Assembly (NCBI RefSeq): GCF_019263585.2
Contig: NZ_JADQDF010000001.1
Span: forward strand, 6,268,501 to 6,332,500
Origin: Pseudonocardia oceani
GTDB lineage: Bacteria > Actinomycetota > Actinomycetes > Mycobacteriales > Pseudonocardiaceae
DNA length: 64,000 nt
Direction of reading: 5' to 3'
Part shown: in pieces, positions 41,189 to 51,530 of the stretch
How positions within the stretch are numbered: the stretch's first letter is position 1
Layout: every line of letters begins with the position of its first letter
Notes under the pieces: generated by a model
The model's input: the letters and a program-made list of their open reading frames with translations, nothing else
The model's database searches: none
What the model was told of the DNA's origin: nothing
Position numbers and translations under genes: made by a program

Positions 41189-42181
41189 CTACGGCAGCCG
41201 GCGCCCCAGCACCAGACCCGCCCCGACCCCGACGACCAGCAGCAGCACCCCGCCGGCCAGCCACGGCCGGCTGGTGTCGACCCGGCGCACCTCGTACCCG
41301 ATCTGCTCGCCGAGCTCGTCGTAGACCTGCCGGAGCTCGTCCTCGCTGGCCGCGGTGAAGAACTGGCCTCCCGACAGCTCGGCGATCGTGCGCATCGAGG
41401 CGTCGTCGACCGCCACCGACGTCGACTCCCCCGGCTCCAGCTCGATCGTGCCGAAGCGGGTGCCGAACGAGATGCCCGAGACCGGGATGCCCGCCTCCGC
41501 GGCGGAGCGGGCGGCGGTGAACGAGCCGCGCGGCTCCTCCTCCGGCGGGCCGTTGCCCGAGTCGGGCACGGTCTGCTTGCCGTCGCTCATCAGCACGATC
41601 CGGGCCGGCGGCGGCCCCTCCTCGCCGGTGCCCGCGATGGCCTGGGAGAACGTCTCGACCGACTGCATCGCCGCGAAGATCGCCTCGCCGGTGGCCGTCG
41701 ACTCCGAGAGCCGCAGCCCGTCGATCGCCCGCTTCACCGGGTCGCGCTCGACGGTCGGCGAGACGAGCACGGCCGCGGTGCCGGCGAACGCCACCAGCCC
41801 GAGGTTGACCCCGGGCGTCAGCTGGTCGGCGAAATCCTTGGCCGCCGACTGCGCGGCGGCGAGCCGGCTCGGCTCGACGTCGGTGGCCTGCATCGACAGC
41901 GACACGTCGATCACCAGGACGACCGTGGCCCGGTTGCGCGGCACGCGCGCCTCGGCCTGCGGCCCGGCCAGCGCGATCGTCAGCACGGCCAGCGCGGTGA
42001 TCAGCGCCGCGGCCGGCAGGTGCCGGTACCAGCCCGGGCGGTGCGGGGCGACGCGGTCGAGCAGCTCCAGGTTGGTGAAGCGCACGACGTCCCGGCGGCG
42101 CCGGCGCAGCAGGACGACGTACCCCGCGGCGAGCACGGCGACCACGAGCAGCAGCAGCAGCCACCACGGAGCGGAGAACAT
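41189..42181 (-). CDS. VWA-domain membrane protein (BatA/Rv1481-like)
   Basis: This 330-residue protein has an N-terminal membrane segment (about 5-24), a second near 59-75, a VWA domain with an intact MIDAS (VIDVSLSMQATD at about 89-100, plus a T in STATGEAI and D in LMSDGKQT) and a C-terminal membrane anchor (about 308-325). It is the last gene of the moxR-DUF58-VWA operon, equivalent to mycobacterial Rv1481. MoxR/VWA systems act as metal-dependent chaperones; here a cell-envelope role is likely from context. Confidence 0.88.
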   Translation of the reverse strand: MFSAPWWLLLLLVVAVLAAGYVVLLRRRRRDVVRFTNLELLDRVAPHRPGWYRHLPAAALITALAVLTIALAGPQAEARVPRNRATVVLVIDVSLSMQATDVEPSRLAAAQSAAKDFADQLTPGVNLGLVAFAGTAAVLVSPTVERDPVKRAIDGLRLSESTATGEAIFAAMQSVETFSQAIAGTGEEGPPPARIVLMSDGKQTVPDSGNGPPEEEPRGSFTAARSAAEAGIPVSGISFGTRFGTIELEPGESTSVAVDDASMRTIAELSGGQFFTAASEDELRQVYDELGEQIGYEVRRVDTSRPWLAGGVLLLVVGVGAGLVLGRRLP

Positions 42182-43123
42182 TCAGCGCCCCCCGCCCGAC
42201 CAGGCCCGCTTGCGGGCGAGGGCGAACCGCACGACGTCGGCGATCCAATCGGAGTCGGTGCGCAGCGTCAGGTGCGCGGCCCCGCAGCGGCGCAGGGTCG
42301 CGGCCACGCTGTCGCGGTGCGCCGCGGCCGCGGCGGCGAACTCCCGGCACAGCAGCGGCGTGGTCGTGACCTCGCGCTGGCGACCGCTCTCCGGGTCGGC
42401 CAGCACGACCGTGCCGACGTCGGGCAGCTCCAGCTCGCGGGGGTCGAGCACCTCCACGGCGAGCAGGTCGTGTCGCGTCGACAGCGCGCGCAGGGCCCGC
42501 TCCCAGTCGGGCTCGCCGAGGAAGTCGGAGATGACGACGGCCAGGCCGCGCCGGCGCGGGGGCCGGCGCAGCTGCTCGATCGCCGCCGCCAGGTCACCGC
42601 GCGTGCCCTCGGCCGTGCGCGGGATCCCCGCGACCCGCCGCAGCATCCCGCGGGCGTGCGCGACGCCGCCGCGGGCCGGGATGCGCACCACCGACTCGCC
42701 GGTGGCGGCCAGCACGCCGATCCGGTTCCCGCCCCCGCGCGTGAGGTGGGTGACGGCGGCCAGCGCGGCGATCGCGAGGTCACGCTTCTCGCACGCCGCG
42801 GTGCCGAAGTCGAGGCTGGGCGAGAGGTCGAGCACGACCCAGGTCTCCAGCTCCCGGTCGGCGACGGTCTCGCGCACGTGCGGCTGCGTGGTGCGGGCGG
42901 TGACGGCCCAGTCCATGCGGCGCACGTCGTCGCCGGGCTGGTAGGTCCGTGCCTCCCCCGGCTCGCTGCCCGGCCCGGGCACCAGCCCGAGGTGGTTGCC
43001 CTGCAGCAGCCCGTCGAGGCGCCCGCGCACCGCGAGCTCGAGCTGGCGCAGCGACGCCTCCATCCGCCCGTCCCGGAACGAGGGAGGGGCGGTGGGGACC
43101 CGGCGCGCGGCGGGAGAGCTCAC
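42182..43123 (-). CDS. DUF58 domain protein
   Basis: This 313-residue soluble protein contains the DUF58 core YQPGDDVRRMDWAVTARTTQ (about residues 63-82), followed by a degenerate VWA-like fold (VVLDLSPSLDFG, then VVISDFLGEPDWERAL). It starts at GTG 43123, overlapping the moxR stop by 4 nt, and its stop is adjacent to the VWA start. A later Met (MEASLRQLEL) is an alternative start. DUF58 proteins accompany MoxR ATPases throughout bacteria; the activity is unknown. Confidence 0.87.
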   Translation of the reverse strand: MSSPAARRVPTAPPSFRDGRMEASLRQLELAVRGRLDGLLQGNHLGLVPGPGSEPGEARTYQPGDDVRRMDWAVTARTTQPHVRETVADRELETWVVLDLSPSLDFGTAACEKRDLAIAALAAVTHLTRGGGNRIGVLAATGESVVRIPARGGVAHARGMLRRVAGIPRTAEGTRGDLAAAIEQLRRPPRRRGLAVVISDFLGEPDWERALRALSTRHDLLAVEVLDPRELELPDVGTVVLADPESGRQREVTTTPLLCREFAAAAAAHRDSVAATLRRCGAAHLTLRTDSDWIADVVRFALARKRAWSGGGR

Positions 43124-44142
43124 GCGGGCGTGTACTGCTGGGCCGGGCGGGCGCTGACCTGCGGCAGCGGCACGGTGGCCAGCACGCGCGAGATGATGTG
43201 ATCCATCGGCACCTGGTCGGCCACGGCGTCGTAGGACAGGACGAGGCGGTGGCGCAGCACGTCCGGGGCGACGTCGAGGACGTCCTGCGGGAGCACGTAG
43301 TCGCGCCCGCGCAGCAGCGCCAGCGCCCGAGCGGCGGCGACGATCCCCAGCGTGGCGCGCGGCGAGGCGCCGTAGGACACCCAGCCGGCGATGTCGGACA
43401 GGCCGTGCTCGGCGGGCGTGCGGGTGGCGACGACGAGCCGCACCACGTAGTCGACGAGCGCGTGGTGGACGAACACCTGCGTGGCGACCTTCTGCAGGCG
43501 CACCAGCTCGGCCGGGTCGATGATCTGCTGCGCGACCGGGGGCTCGGCGCCCATCCGGTAGACGATCTCGCGCTCCTCCTCGACGCCCGGGTACTCCACG
43601 ATCAGCTTGAACAGGAAGCGGTCGCGCTGTGCCTCGGGCAGCGGGTAGACGCCCTCGTTCTCGATCGGGTTCTGGGTGGCGAGCACGAGGAACGGGTCGG
43701 GCATCGGGAACGTCTTTCCGCCGATCGACAGGTGCCGCTCGGCCATCACCTCGAGCATCGCCGACTGCACCTTCGCCGGAGCGCGGTTGATCTCGTCGGC
43801 GAGCACGAAGTTGGCCACGACCGGCCCGAGCTCGACGTCGAACTCCTCGCGGCCCTGGCGGTAGATCCGGGTGCCGAGGATGTCGGCGGGCACCAGGTCG
43901 GGGGTGAACTGCAGCCGGGAGAACGTGCCCCCGACGACCTTCGCGACGGTCTCGACCGCCAGGGTCTTCGCGACGCCGGGCACGCCCTCGAGCAGCAGGT
44001 GCCCCTTGGCCAGCAGCCCGACGAGCATCCGCTCGACGAGCCGGTCCTGCCCGACGATCACCCGCTTGATCTCGAGGACGACGCGCTCGAGGCGCTCGCC
44101 CTCGTGCGCGGGGCTGGCGGGGGCGGAGTCGGCGACGGTCAC
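43120..44142 (-). CDS. MoxR-family AAA+ ATPase
   Basis: This 340-residue AAA+ ATPase has Walker A GVPGVAKT (about residues 53-60), Walker B region NFVLADEINRAPAKVQSAML, sensor I LATQNPIENEG and the arginine finger area LPEAQRDRFLFK. MoxR ATPases assemble metal- or cofactor-bearing protein complexes with VWA partners. It is the first gene of a tight three-gene operon (moxR, DUF58, VWA), as in the Rv1479-Rv1481 locus. Confidence 0.9.
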   Translation of the reverse strand: MTVADSAPASPAHEGERLERVVLEIKRVIVGQDRLVERMLVGLLAKGHLLLEGVPGVAKTLAVETVAKVVGGTFSRLQFTPDLVPADILGTRIYRQGREEFDVELGPVVANFVLADEINRAPAKVQSAMLEVMAERHLSIGGKTFPMPDPFLVLATQNPIENEGVYPLPEAQRDRFLFKLIVEYPGVEEEREIVYRMGAEPPVAQQIIDPAELVRLQKVATQVFVHHALVDYVVRLVVATRTPAEHGLSDIAGWVSYGASPRATLGIVAAARALALLRGRDYVLPQDVLDVAPDVLRHRLVLSYDAVADQVPMDHIISRVLATVPLPQVSARPAQQYTPA

Positions 44143-44279
44143 CCCGCCATCTCACCGCACGGTCCGTGAGAGGGCGGTGAACCCCCCTTCCCGTAGCCGG
44201 ACGGACACGGACCGTCACCTGAATGGGTGGTGCCTCGTTGCGGGGACAGGAGACACCGACGTACAGGAGGTTCCCCCGG

Positions 44280-45077
44280 ATGAAGGTCGTCCTGTTCTGC
44301 GGCGGGTACGGGATGCGCATGCGCGACGGCGTGTCCGACCTGCCCAAGCCGATGCACCGCGTCGGCCCGCGCCCCCTGATCTGGCACGTCATGCGCTACT
44401 ACGCGCACTTCGGCCACACCGAGTTCGTGCTGTGCATGGGCTACGGGGCCGAGCACATCAAGGACTACTTCCTGCACTACTCCGAGACCGCGTCGAACGA
44501 CTTCGTGCTCCACGGCGGGCAGGTCGAGCTCCTCGGGTCCGACATCCAGGACTGGACGATCACGTTCGCCCACACGGGTCTGGACTCCCCGATCGGGGAG
44601 CGCCTGCGCCGGGTCCGTGAGCACGTGGAGGGCGAGGAGATGTTCCTGGCCAACTACGCCGACGTCCTCACCGACCTCGACCTCGACGCGATGGTCGACG
44701 ACTTCGCCGCCTCCGACGCCGTCGGCCGCCTGCTCGCCGTGCCGCCGCAGCCCGCGTTCCACTGCGTCGGGATCGGCGAGGACGACCGCATCACCGCGAT
44801 CAGCCCGCTGCAGGAGATGCCGCTGTGGGAGAACGGCGGCTACTTCGTGCTGCGCCCGGAGATCTTCGACTACCTGCCCGAGGGCGGGGACCTCATCGCC
44901 GACGCCTGCACGCCGCTCGCGCGGGAGGGGCGGATGACCGCCCACCGCCACCGCGGGTTCTGGCAGTCGGCCGACACCGCGAAGGAGCGCAGCATGCTCG
45001 AGGCGGCCTACCAGGCCGGCCGGCGCCCGTGGATGCTGTGGGAGAACCCGCGCATCCCGGTGCCGGTGCAGTCCTGA
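44280..45077 (+). CDS. Sugar-1-phosphate nucleotidyltransferase (glucose-1-phosphate cytidylyltransferase-like)
   Basis: This 265-residue nucleotidyltransferase has an N-terminal signature MKVVLFCGGYGMRMRDG, variant from the usual GGxGTRL, and SDLPKPMHRVGPRPLIWHVM. ANYADVLTDLDL holds the metal-binding Asp, and the C-terminal FWQSADTAKERSMLE is typical of RfbF-type enzymes. Cytidylyl transfer is the best guess. A clear AGGAGG at 44265-44270 precedes ATG 44280. It is alone in its orientation between moxR and the NlpC/P60 gene, with no other sugar genes nearby. Confidence 0.82.
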   Translation: MKVVLFCGGYGMRMRDGVSDLPKPMHRVGPRPLIWHVMRYYAHFGHTEFVLCMGYGAEHIKDYFLHYSETASNDFVLHGGQVELLGSDIQDWTITFAHTGLDSPIGERLRRVREHVEGEEMFLANYADVLTDLDLDAMVDDFAASDAVGRLLAVPPQPAFHCVGIGEDDRITAISPLQEMPLWENGGYFVLRPEIFDYLPEGGDLIADACTPLAREGRMTAHRHRGFWQSADTAKERSMLEAAYQAGRRPWMLWENPRIPVPVQS

Positions 45078-45111
45078 CCACTGCAGTCCCGCCAGTACTC
45101 CGGTCCCGCTC

Positions 45112-46404
45112 CTACAGGACCCGGGTCGCCTGCGGCACCAGGTCCTTGCGGCGCAGCGGCACGATCCGGACGTCCGCGCCGGTGTAGGGCGCCTCGATCA
45201 TCCGTCCGTCGCCGATGTACATGGCGACGTGGTGGATCGGCGCGCCGCCCTTCCGGAAGAACACCATGTCACCGGGCTGCAGGTCGGAGATCGGGACCTT
45301 GCGGCCGGCGTTGAACTGGTTGCGGCTCACCCGCGGCAGCGACACGCCGGCGCCGTTGAAGGCGTAGAGCATGAGCCCGGAGCAGTCGAAACCGACGCGG
45401 TCACCGGGGTCGCCCGCGGGACCGGGGATGCCGGTGGTGGCGCCGCGGCCGTTGCCCCCGCCCCACACGTACTGCACGCCGAGCTGCGACATCGCGCGGT
45501 CGATGACGCGCTGCGCGCTGCCGGCCCCGGCCCGCGGAGCCGGGCCGACGGCGGCGTCCCGGGCCGACGCGGCGTCGCGCTCGGCCCGCTGGCGGGAGGC
45601 CTCCTGCTCGGCGAGGACGCGCTGCCAGTCGTCGTAGCGGGCGCGCTGGTCGCGCAGCCCGGCGTCGGAGGCCTCGGCGGCGTCGAGCCTGCTCTGGACC
45701 TGGGCGCGCTCGGTCTGCACGGCGGCGAGCTGCTCGGCCTGGGCGCGGGCGGCGGCGTCGGCCGCGGCGTACGCGGCGTCGGCGCTGTCCTTGGCCCGGG
45801 CGGCCTCGGCCTCGCGGGCCTGCGCCTCCTCGAGCAGGGCGCGGGCGGTGGAGTCGGCATTGGCCTTGTCGACGCGGGCGCGCTCGAGCCCGTCCTGCGC
45901 GGCGAGCTGGGCGCGGGCGAGCAGGTCGGTGAACTCGGCGCGGGCGACGAGCTCCTCGGGCGTCTGCGACGAGGTCAGCAGGCCGAGCGGACCGGTGTCG
46001 AGGCCCTCCTGGTAGGTGGCGGTGACGAAGTCGTCGAGCCGGGACCGGGCCTGGTCGATGGCGACGGTGGCGGCGTCGGTCGCGACGCGGGCGGCCTCGG
46101 CACGCTCCCCCGCCTCGGCGGCGGCTCCCTGCGCGGCCTCCAGGTCGACGAGGGCGGCCTCGGCGTTCTCGCGCTGCCCGGCCAGCTCCGCCTGCAGGTC
46201 GTCGGTGCGCGCGTCGAGCTCGGCGAGGCGGTTGGTGAGCTCCCCGACCTCCCCGGCGCGGTCGCGCACCTCCTGCCGGCTCTGGCCCAGCTGATCGTCG
46301 CTGGGGTTCGGCGGCGGCGGGGGCTCCTGCGCGAACGCCGGCGCCGTGCCCCCCAGCAGGGCGAGGAGCAGCAGCAGCACGACCACCCGCACGGATCTGC
46401 GCAC
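45112..46404 (-). CDS. NlpC/P60 endopeptidase with coiled-coil domain (RipA-like)
   Basis: This 430-residue secreted peptidoglycan hydrolase has a signal peptide cleaved after PAFA (residue about 25), a long coiled-coil regulatory domain (about 40-290) and a C-terminal NlpC/P60 domain. The catalytic residues are Cys341 in FDCSGL, His391/His392 in HHVAMYIGDG and a downstream Glu. The layout and its position between aconitase and moxR match mycobacterial RipA/RipB, which split septal peptidoglycan at D-Glu-mDAP bonds. Start GTG 46404 has AAGGAAGG upstream. It is divergent from acn. Confidence 0.9.
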   Translation of the reverse strand: MRRSVRVVVLLLLLALLGGTAPAFAQEPPPPPNPSDDQLGQSRQEVRDRAGEVGELTNRLAELDARTDDLQAELAGQRENAEAALVDLEAAQGAAAEAGERAEAARVATDAATVAIDQARSRLDDFVTATYQEGLDTGPLGLLTSSQTPEELVARAEFTDLLARAQLAAQDGLERARVDKANADSTARALLEEAQAREAEAARAKDSADAAYAAADAAARAQAEQLAAVQTERAQVQSRLDAAEASDAGLRDQRARYDDWQRVLAEQEASRQRAERDAASARDAAVGPAPRAGAGSAQRVIDRAMSQLGVQYVWGGGNGRGATTGIPGPAGDPGDRVGFDCSGLMLYAFNGAGVSLPRVSRNQFNAGRKVPISDLQPGDMVFFRKGGAPIHHVAMYIGDGRMIEAPYTGADVRIVPLRRKDLVPQATRVL

Positions 46405-46525
46405 CCGCCAGCCCTTCCTTGATCATCCCGGGACGAACGGCGGAACTCTGTCACCCCCGGCGCGCGCAGGCGGGGCGCCACGCGCGGGCGCGGCGCGATC
46501 TCCACCGAAGGAGGGGCCCCTCACG

Positions 46526-46554
46526 CTGACGTTCTAACAGGACAAGCGTACTGT
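46526..46554 (+). promoter_or_regulatory. acn promoter with AcnR operator
   Basis: CTGACG (46526-46531), a 17-nt spacer and TACTGT (46549-46554) form a housekeeping-type promoter. The 16-mer CAGGACAAGCGTACTG at 46538-46553 matches exactly the published Corynebacterium AcnR motif CAGNACnnncGTACTG and overlaps the -10. A repressor bound here would block aconitase transcription. Confidence 0.85.
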
Positions 46555-46566
46555 TTAGTGGTGAGA

Positions 46567-46607
46567 GGGGTCTCGCCCAACGGCCGGTGCGCGGTAGGCG
46601 AGACTCC
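46567..46607 (+). promoter_or_regulatory. Stem-loop in the acn leader
   Basis: GGGGTCTCGCC (46567-46577) pairs with GGCGAGACTCC (46597-46607): 11 pairs with one G-U, around a 19-nt loop. It lies in the ~80-nt 5' leader, 36 nt before the acn GTG and upstream of the Shine-Dalgarno AGGAGGA. A role in mRNA stability or translation is possible. Confidence 0.6.
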
Positions 46608-46643
46608 CAGGAACCCGCGCCCACCACCGCAGGAGGACACCAC

Positions 46644-49478
<2,835 letters not shown>

Positions 49479-49513
49479 CGCCCCCTCCCCCGTGATCCAC
49501 GGGCCCTGCTGAC

Positions 49514-49543
49514 GGCCGCCGCTCCCCACCGGGAGCGGCGGCC
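49514..49543 (+). terminator. Terminator hairpin after acn
   Basis: GGCCGCCGCTCCC (49514-49526) and GGGAGCGGCGGCC (49531-49543) form a perfect 13-bp stem with the 4-nt loop CACC, 35 nt after the acn stop. It is followed by GCTTGCGTTCC rather than a U-run, as is common in high-GC actinobacteria. Confidence 0.8.
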
Positions 49544-49604
49544 GCTTGCGTTCCGGCGGCGAGGGCCGCACGCTCCGGCGCCCCGGCGGCGGTTCGATGT
49601 CGTT

Positions 49605-49644
49605 GTTTCATTGCCGTTTCGAAGGCGTCAACGTTTCATTGACG
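49605..49644 (+). promoter_or_regulatory. Repeated GTTTCATTG motif upstream of the TSUP gene
   Basis: GTTTCATTG occurs at 49605-49613 and 49633-49641, 28 bp apart. The second copy is embedded in the inverted repeat CGTCAA (49626-49631) / TTGACG (49639-49644). The -10 TACGGT (49666-49671) lies downstream, 6 nt before GTG 49678. It is probably a regulator-binding region; the regulator is unknown. Confidence 0.45.
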
Positions 49645-49677
49645 TCAGAGGGGGTCGGAGGCGGCTACGGTCGGCGG

Positions 49678-50388
49678 GTGCTGATCGTCGTGGCGGGACT
49701 GGTGGTGGCCGTGGGGGCGCTGGTCCAGGGCACGGTGGGCTTCGGCCTCGCCCTGGTCGCCGCTCCCCTGCTCGCGATCCTCGACCCCGCGCTGGTGCCC
49801 GTGCCGCTGCTGATGATCACCGCGGTGCACGCGCTGCTGACCCTGCGCCGGGAGTACGGCGACACCGACTGGCGCGGGGTCGGCTGGGCCCTGCTGGGGC
49901 GCCTGCCCGGCATCGGCCTGGGGGTGCTCGCGGTGTCGACGTTCCCGCCGCGGCTGTTCGTCGCGGCCGTCGGGCTGACGGTGCTGGTGTGCGCGGCGCT
50001 GTCGGTCGTCCGCTGGCGGCTCCGCCCGACGGTGCCCGCGCTGCTGGTCGCGGGCCTGGTGTCCGGGGCCGGCGGCACGGCGTCGTCGATCGGCGGGCCG
50101 CCGGTGGCGCTGCTCTACCAGGGCGACACCGGGCCGCGCGTGCGCTCGACGCTGGCCGCCTACTTCACCGCGGGCACCCTGCTCTCGATCGCCGCACTGG
50201 CGGTCGGCGGGCAGGTCGACGGCGCCGACCTGCTTGCCGGCGGGCTGCTGGTCGTGCCGATGCTCGCGGGCTTCGCGCTGTCCGGGCCGGCGCGCCCGCT
50301 GCTCGACCGGGGCTGGACCCGCCCCGCGGTCGTGACCCTGGCCGCCGCCGGAGCGCTGGCGCTGCTGGTGCAGGCCGCGCTGGGCTGA
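49678..50388 (+). CDS. TSUP/TauE-SafE family permease
   Basis: This 236-residue membrane protein has about eight hydrophobic segments. The two TSUP repeats are seen as GALVQGTVGFGLALVAAPLL (about residues 14-33) and SGAGGTASSIGGPPVALLYQ (about 130-149). These permeases move sulfite, sulfoacetate, taurine or other small organic anions. I placed the start at GTG 49678 (TACGGT 6 nt upstream, leaderless) instead of the ATG at 49546, which lies next to the acn terminator and before the repeated operator-like motifs. Confidence 0.83.
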   Translation: MLIVVAGLVVAVGALVQGTVGFGLALVAAPLLAILDPALVPVPLLMITAVHALLTLRREYGDTDWRGVGWALLGRLPGIGLGVLAVSTFPPRLFVAAVGLTVLVCAALSVVRWRLRPTVPALLVAGLVSGAGGTASSIGGPPVALLYQGDTGPRVRSTLAAYFTAGTLLSIAALAVGGQVDGADLLAGGLLVVPMLAGFALSGPARPLLDRGWTRPAVVTLAAAGALALLVQAALG

Positions 50389-50409
50389 CGAGCGCCGGTG
50401 GGTGCCCGG

Positions 50410-51453
50410 TCAGCGGGCCCACGGCGGGGCGGCCGTGCGCGAGGCGTCGGCGATCCGGTCGAACTGCACCGCCAGCCCGTCGAGCAGCAGGAGCAGGCCG
50501 CGCTCGAACAGGGCGTCGACGTCGAGGTCGTAGTCGGTCGTCACCATCCGCTGCAGCAGCGGGAAGCGCCCCGACCCCACCAGCGCGGCCAGCCCGGGCT
50601 CCTGCTCGGCCAGCCAGGCCTCGTTGTCCAGGCCGCTGGCCGCCTCCGCGTCGCGCTCGGGCTCCAGCACCGCCGCCGCGCCCCGCACGTAGTTGATCAG
50701 CGTGAGGTGGATGTCGAACGCCTCGACGGCTTCCACCCTCTGCCCGTCCAGGGTCGCGAGCACCCACTCCGAGTACGCCATGCCCGCCGGGATCGCCTGC
50801 GGCCGCGTCACCGACAGCGCCTGCGCCATCCACGGGTGCCGCCGGAACGCCGCCCACAGCGCGCGCACGCCCCCGTCGAGGCGCGGGCGCCAGCCCCCGG
50901 CGACGTCGACGGGCGCGCGCCACTCCCCCATCGCCGCGTCGAGCATCCGCACGACGAGGTCGTCCTTGTCACTGACGTGACGGTAGAGCGCCATCGGGGC
51001 GACGCCCAGCGCCGTCGCGATCCGGCGCATCGACAGCCCGGCGAGCCCCTCGGCGTCGGCGACGTCCATCGCCGCCGCCACGATCCGGTCCGGCCCGAGC
51101 GCCTCCTCGGGCACCGCCCGGGCAGGCCCCGTCCGGGAAGGCACCGTCCGGGAAGGCCCCGTCCGGGAGGGCACCGTCCGGCGGGGACCGGCCGCAGGGG
51201 GCGCGGCGGGCGCCGGCTCGGGCACCCGCCCGACCGGCTCGGCCACGACCGTCCCCACCCCGGGCACCACCCGCACCAGGCCCTCGGCCCGCAGCGCCGC
51301 CAGCGCCCGCGACGCGGTGGCGATCGCGACGCCCCACTCCCGTGTGATGGCCCGCGTCGAGGGCACCCGCTCCCCCGGCGCCAGCTCCCCGGCCGCTATC
51401 CGCCGCCGCAGGTCGCCCGCCACCCGCGCCGACCCGCCCCCACCCTCCGCCAC
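50410..51453 (-). CDS. GntR-TetR hybrid transcriptional regulator
   Basis: This 347-residue protein carries two DNA-binding domains: an N-terminal GntR winged helix (RVAGDLRRRIAAGELAPGER, then ATASRALAALRAEGLV) and a central TetR HTH (LSMRRIATALGVAPMALYRH, then KDDLVVRMLDA) with a TetR C-terminal ligand domain. The two are joined by a Pro-rich linker made of RTVPS/RTGPS pentapeptides, encoded by a 15-bp tandem repeat (51125-51184). I chose GTG 51453; a frame to 51495 would include the operator. It is divergent from a broken monooxygenase gene. Confidence 0.83.
   Translation of the reverse strand: MAEGGGGSARVAGDLRRRIAAGELAPGERVPSTRAITREWGVAIATASRALAALRAEGLVRVVPGVGTVVAEPVGRVPEPAPAAPPAAGPRRTVPSRTGPSRTVPSRTGPARAVPEEALGPDRIVAAAMDVADAEGLAGLSMRRIATALGVAPMALYRHVSDKDDLVVRMLDAAMGEWRAPVDVAGGWRPRLDGGVRALWAAFRRHPWMAQALSVTRPQAIPAGMAYSEWVLATLDGQRVEAVEAFDIHLTLINYVRGAAAVLEPERDAEAASGLDNEAWLAEQEPGLAALVGSGRFPLLQRMVTTDYDLDVDALFERGLLLLLDGLAVQFDRIADASRTAAPPWAR
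51125..51184. repeat. 15-bp tandem repeat in the GntR-TetR linker
   Basis: Four 15-bp units (GGCCCCGTCCGGGAA and GGCACCGTCCGGGAA alternating, last unit diverged) encode the RTVPS/RTGPS pentapeptides of the inter-domain linker. Confidence 0.85.
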
Positions 51454-51455
51454 CC

Positions 51456-51503
51456 CCGTACTAGTACACCAGGCCGTCCCCCGGGGCCAGTGCACTAGTA
51501 CGG
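51456..51503. promoter_or_regulatory. Paired operators of the GntR-TetR regulator
   Basis: CCGTACTAGTACAC (51456-51469) and GTGCACTAGTACGG (51490-51503) are inverted copies of one another (13 of 14 bases), each centred on the palindrome ACTAGT, 34 bp apart. The first touches the regulator start; the second faces the divergent monooxygenase. Two operators are consistent with a dimeric regulator controlling both directions. Confidence 0.72.
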
Positions 51504-51530
51504 TTAGCGCGCTGAGCTGTGGATTAATAT

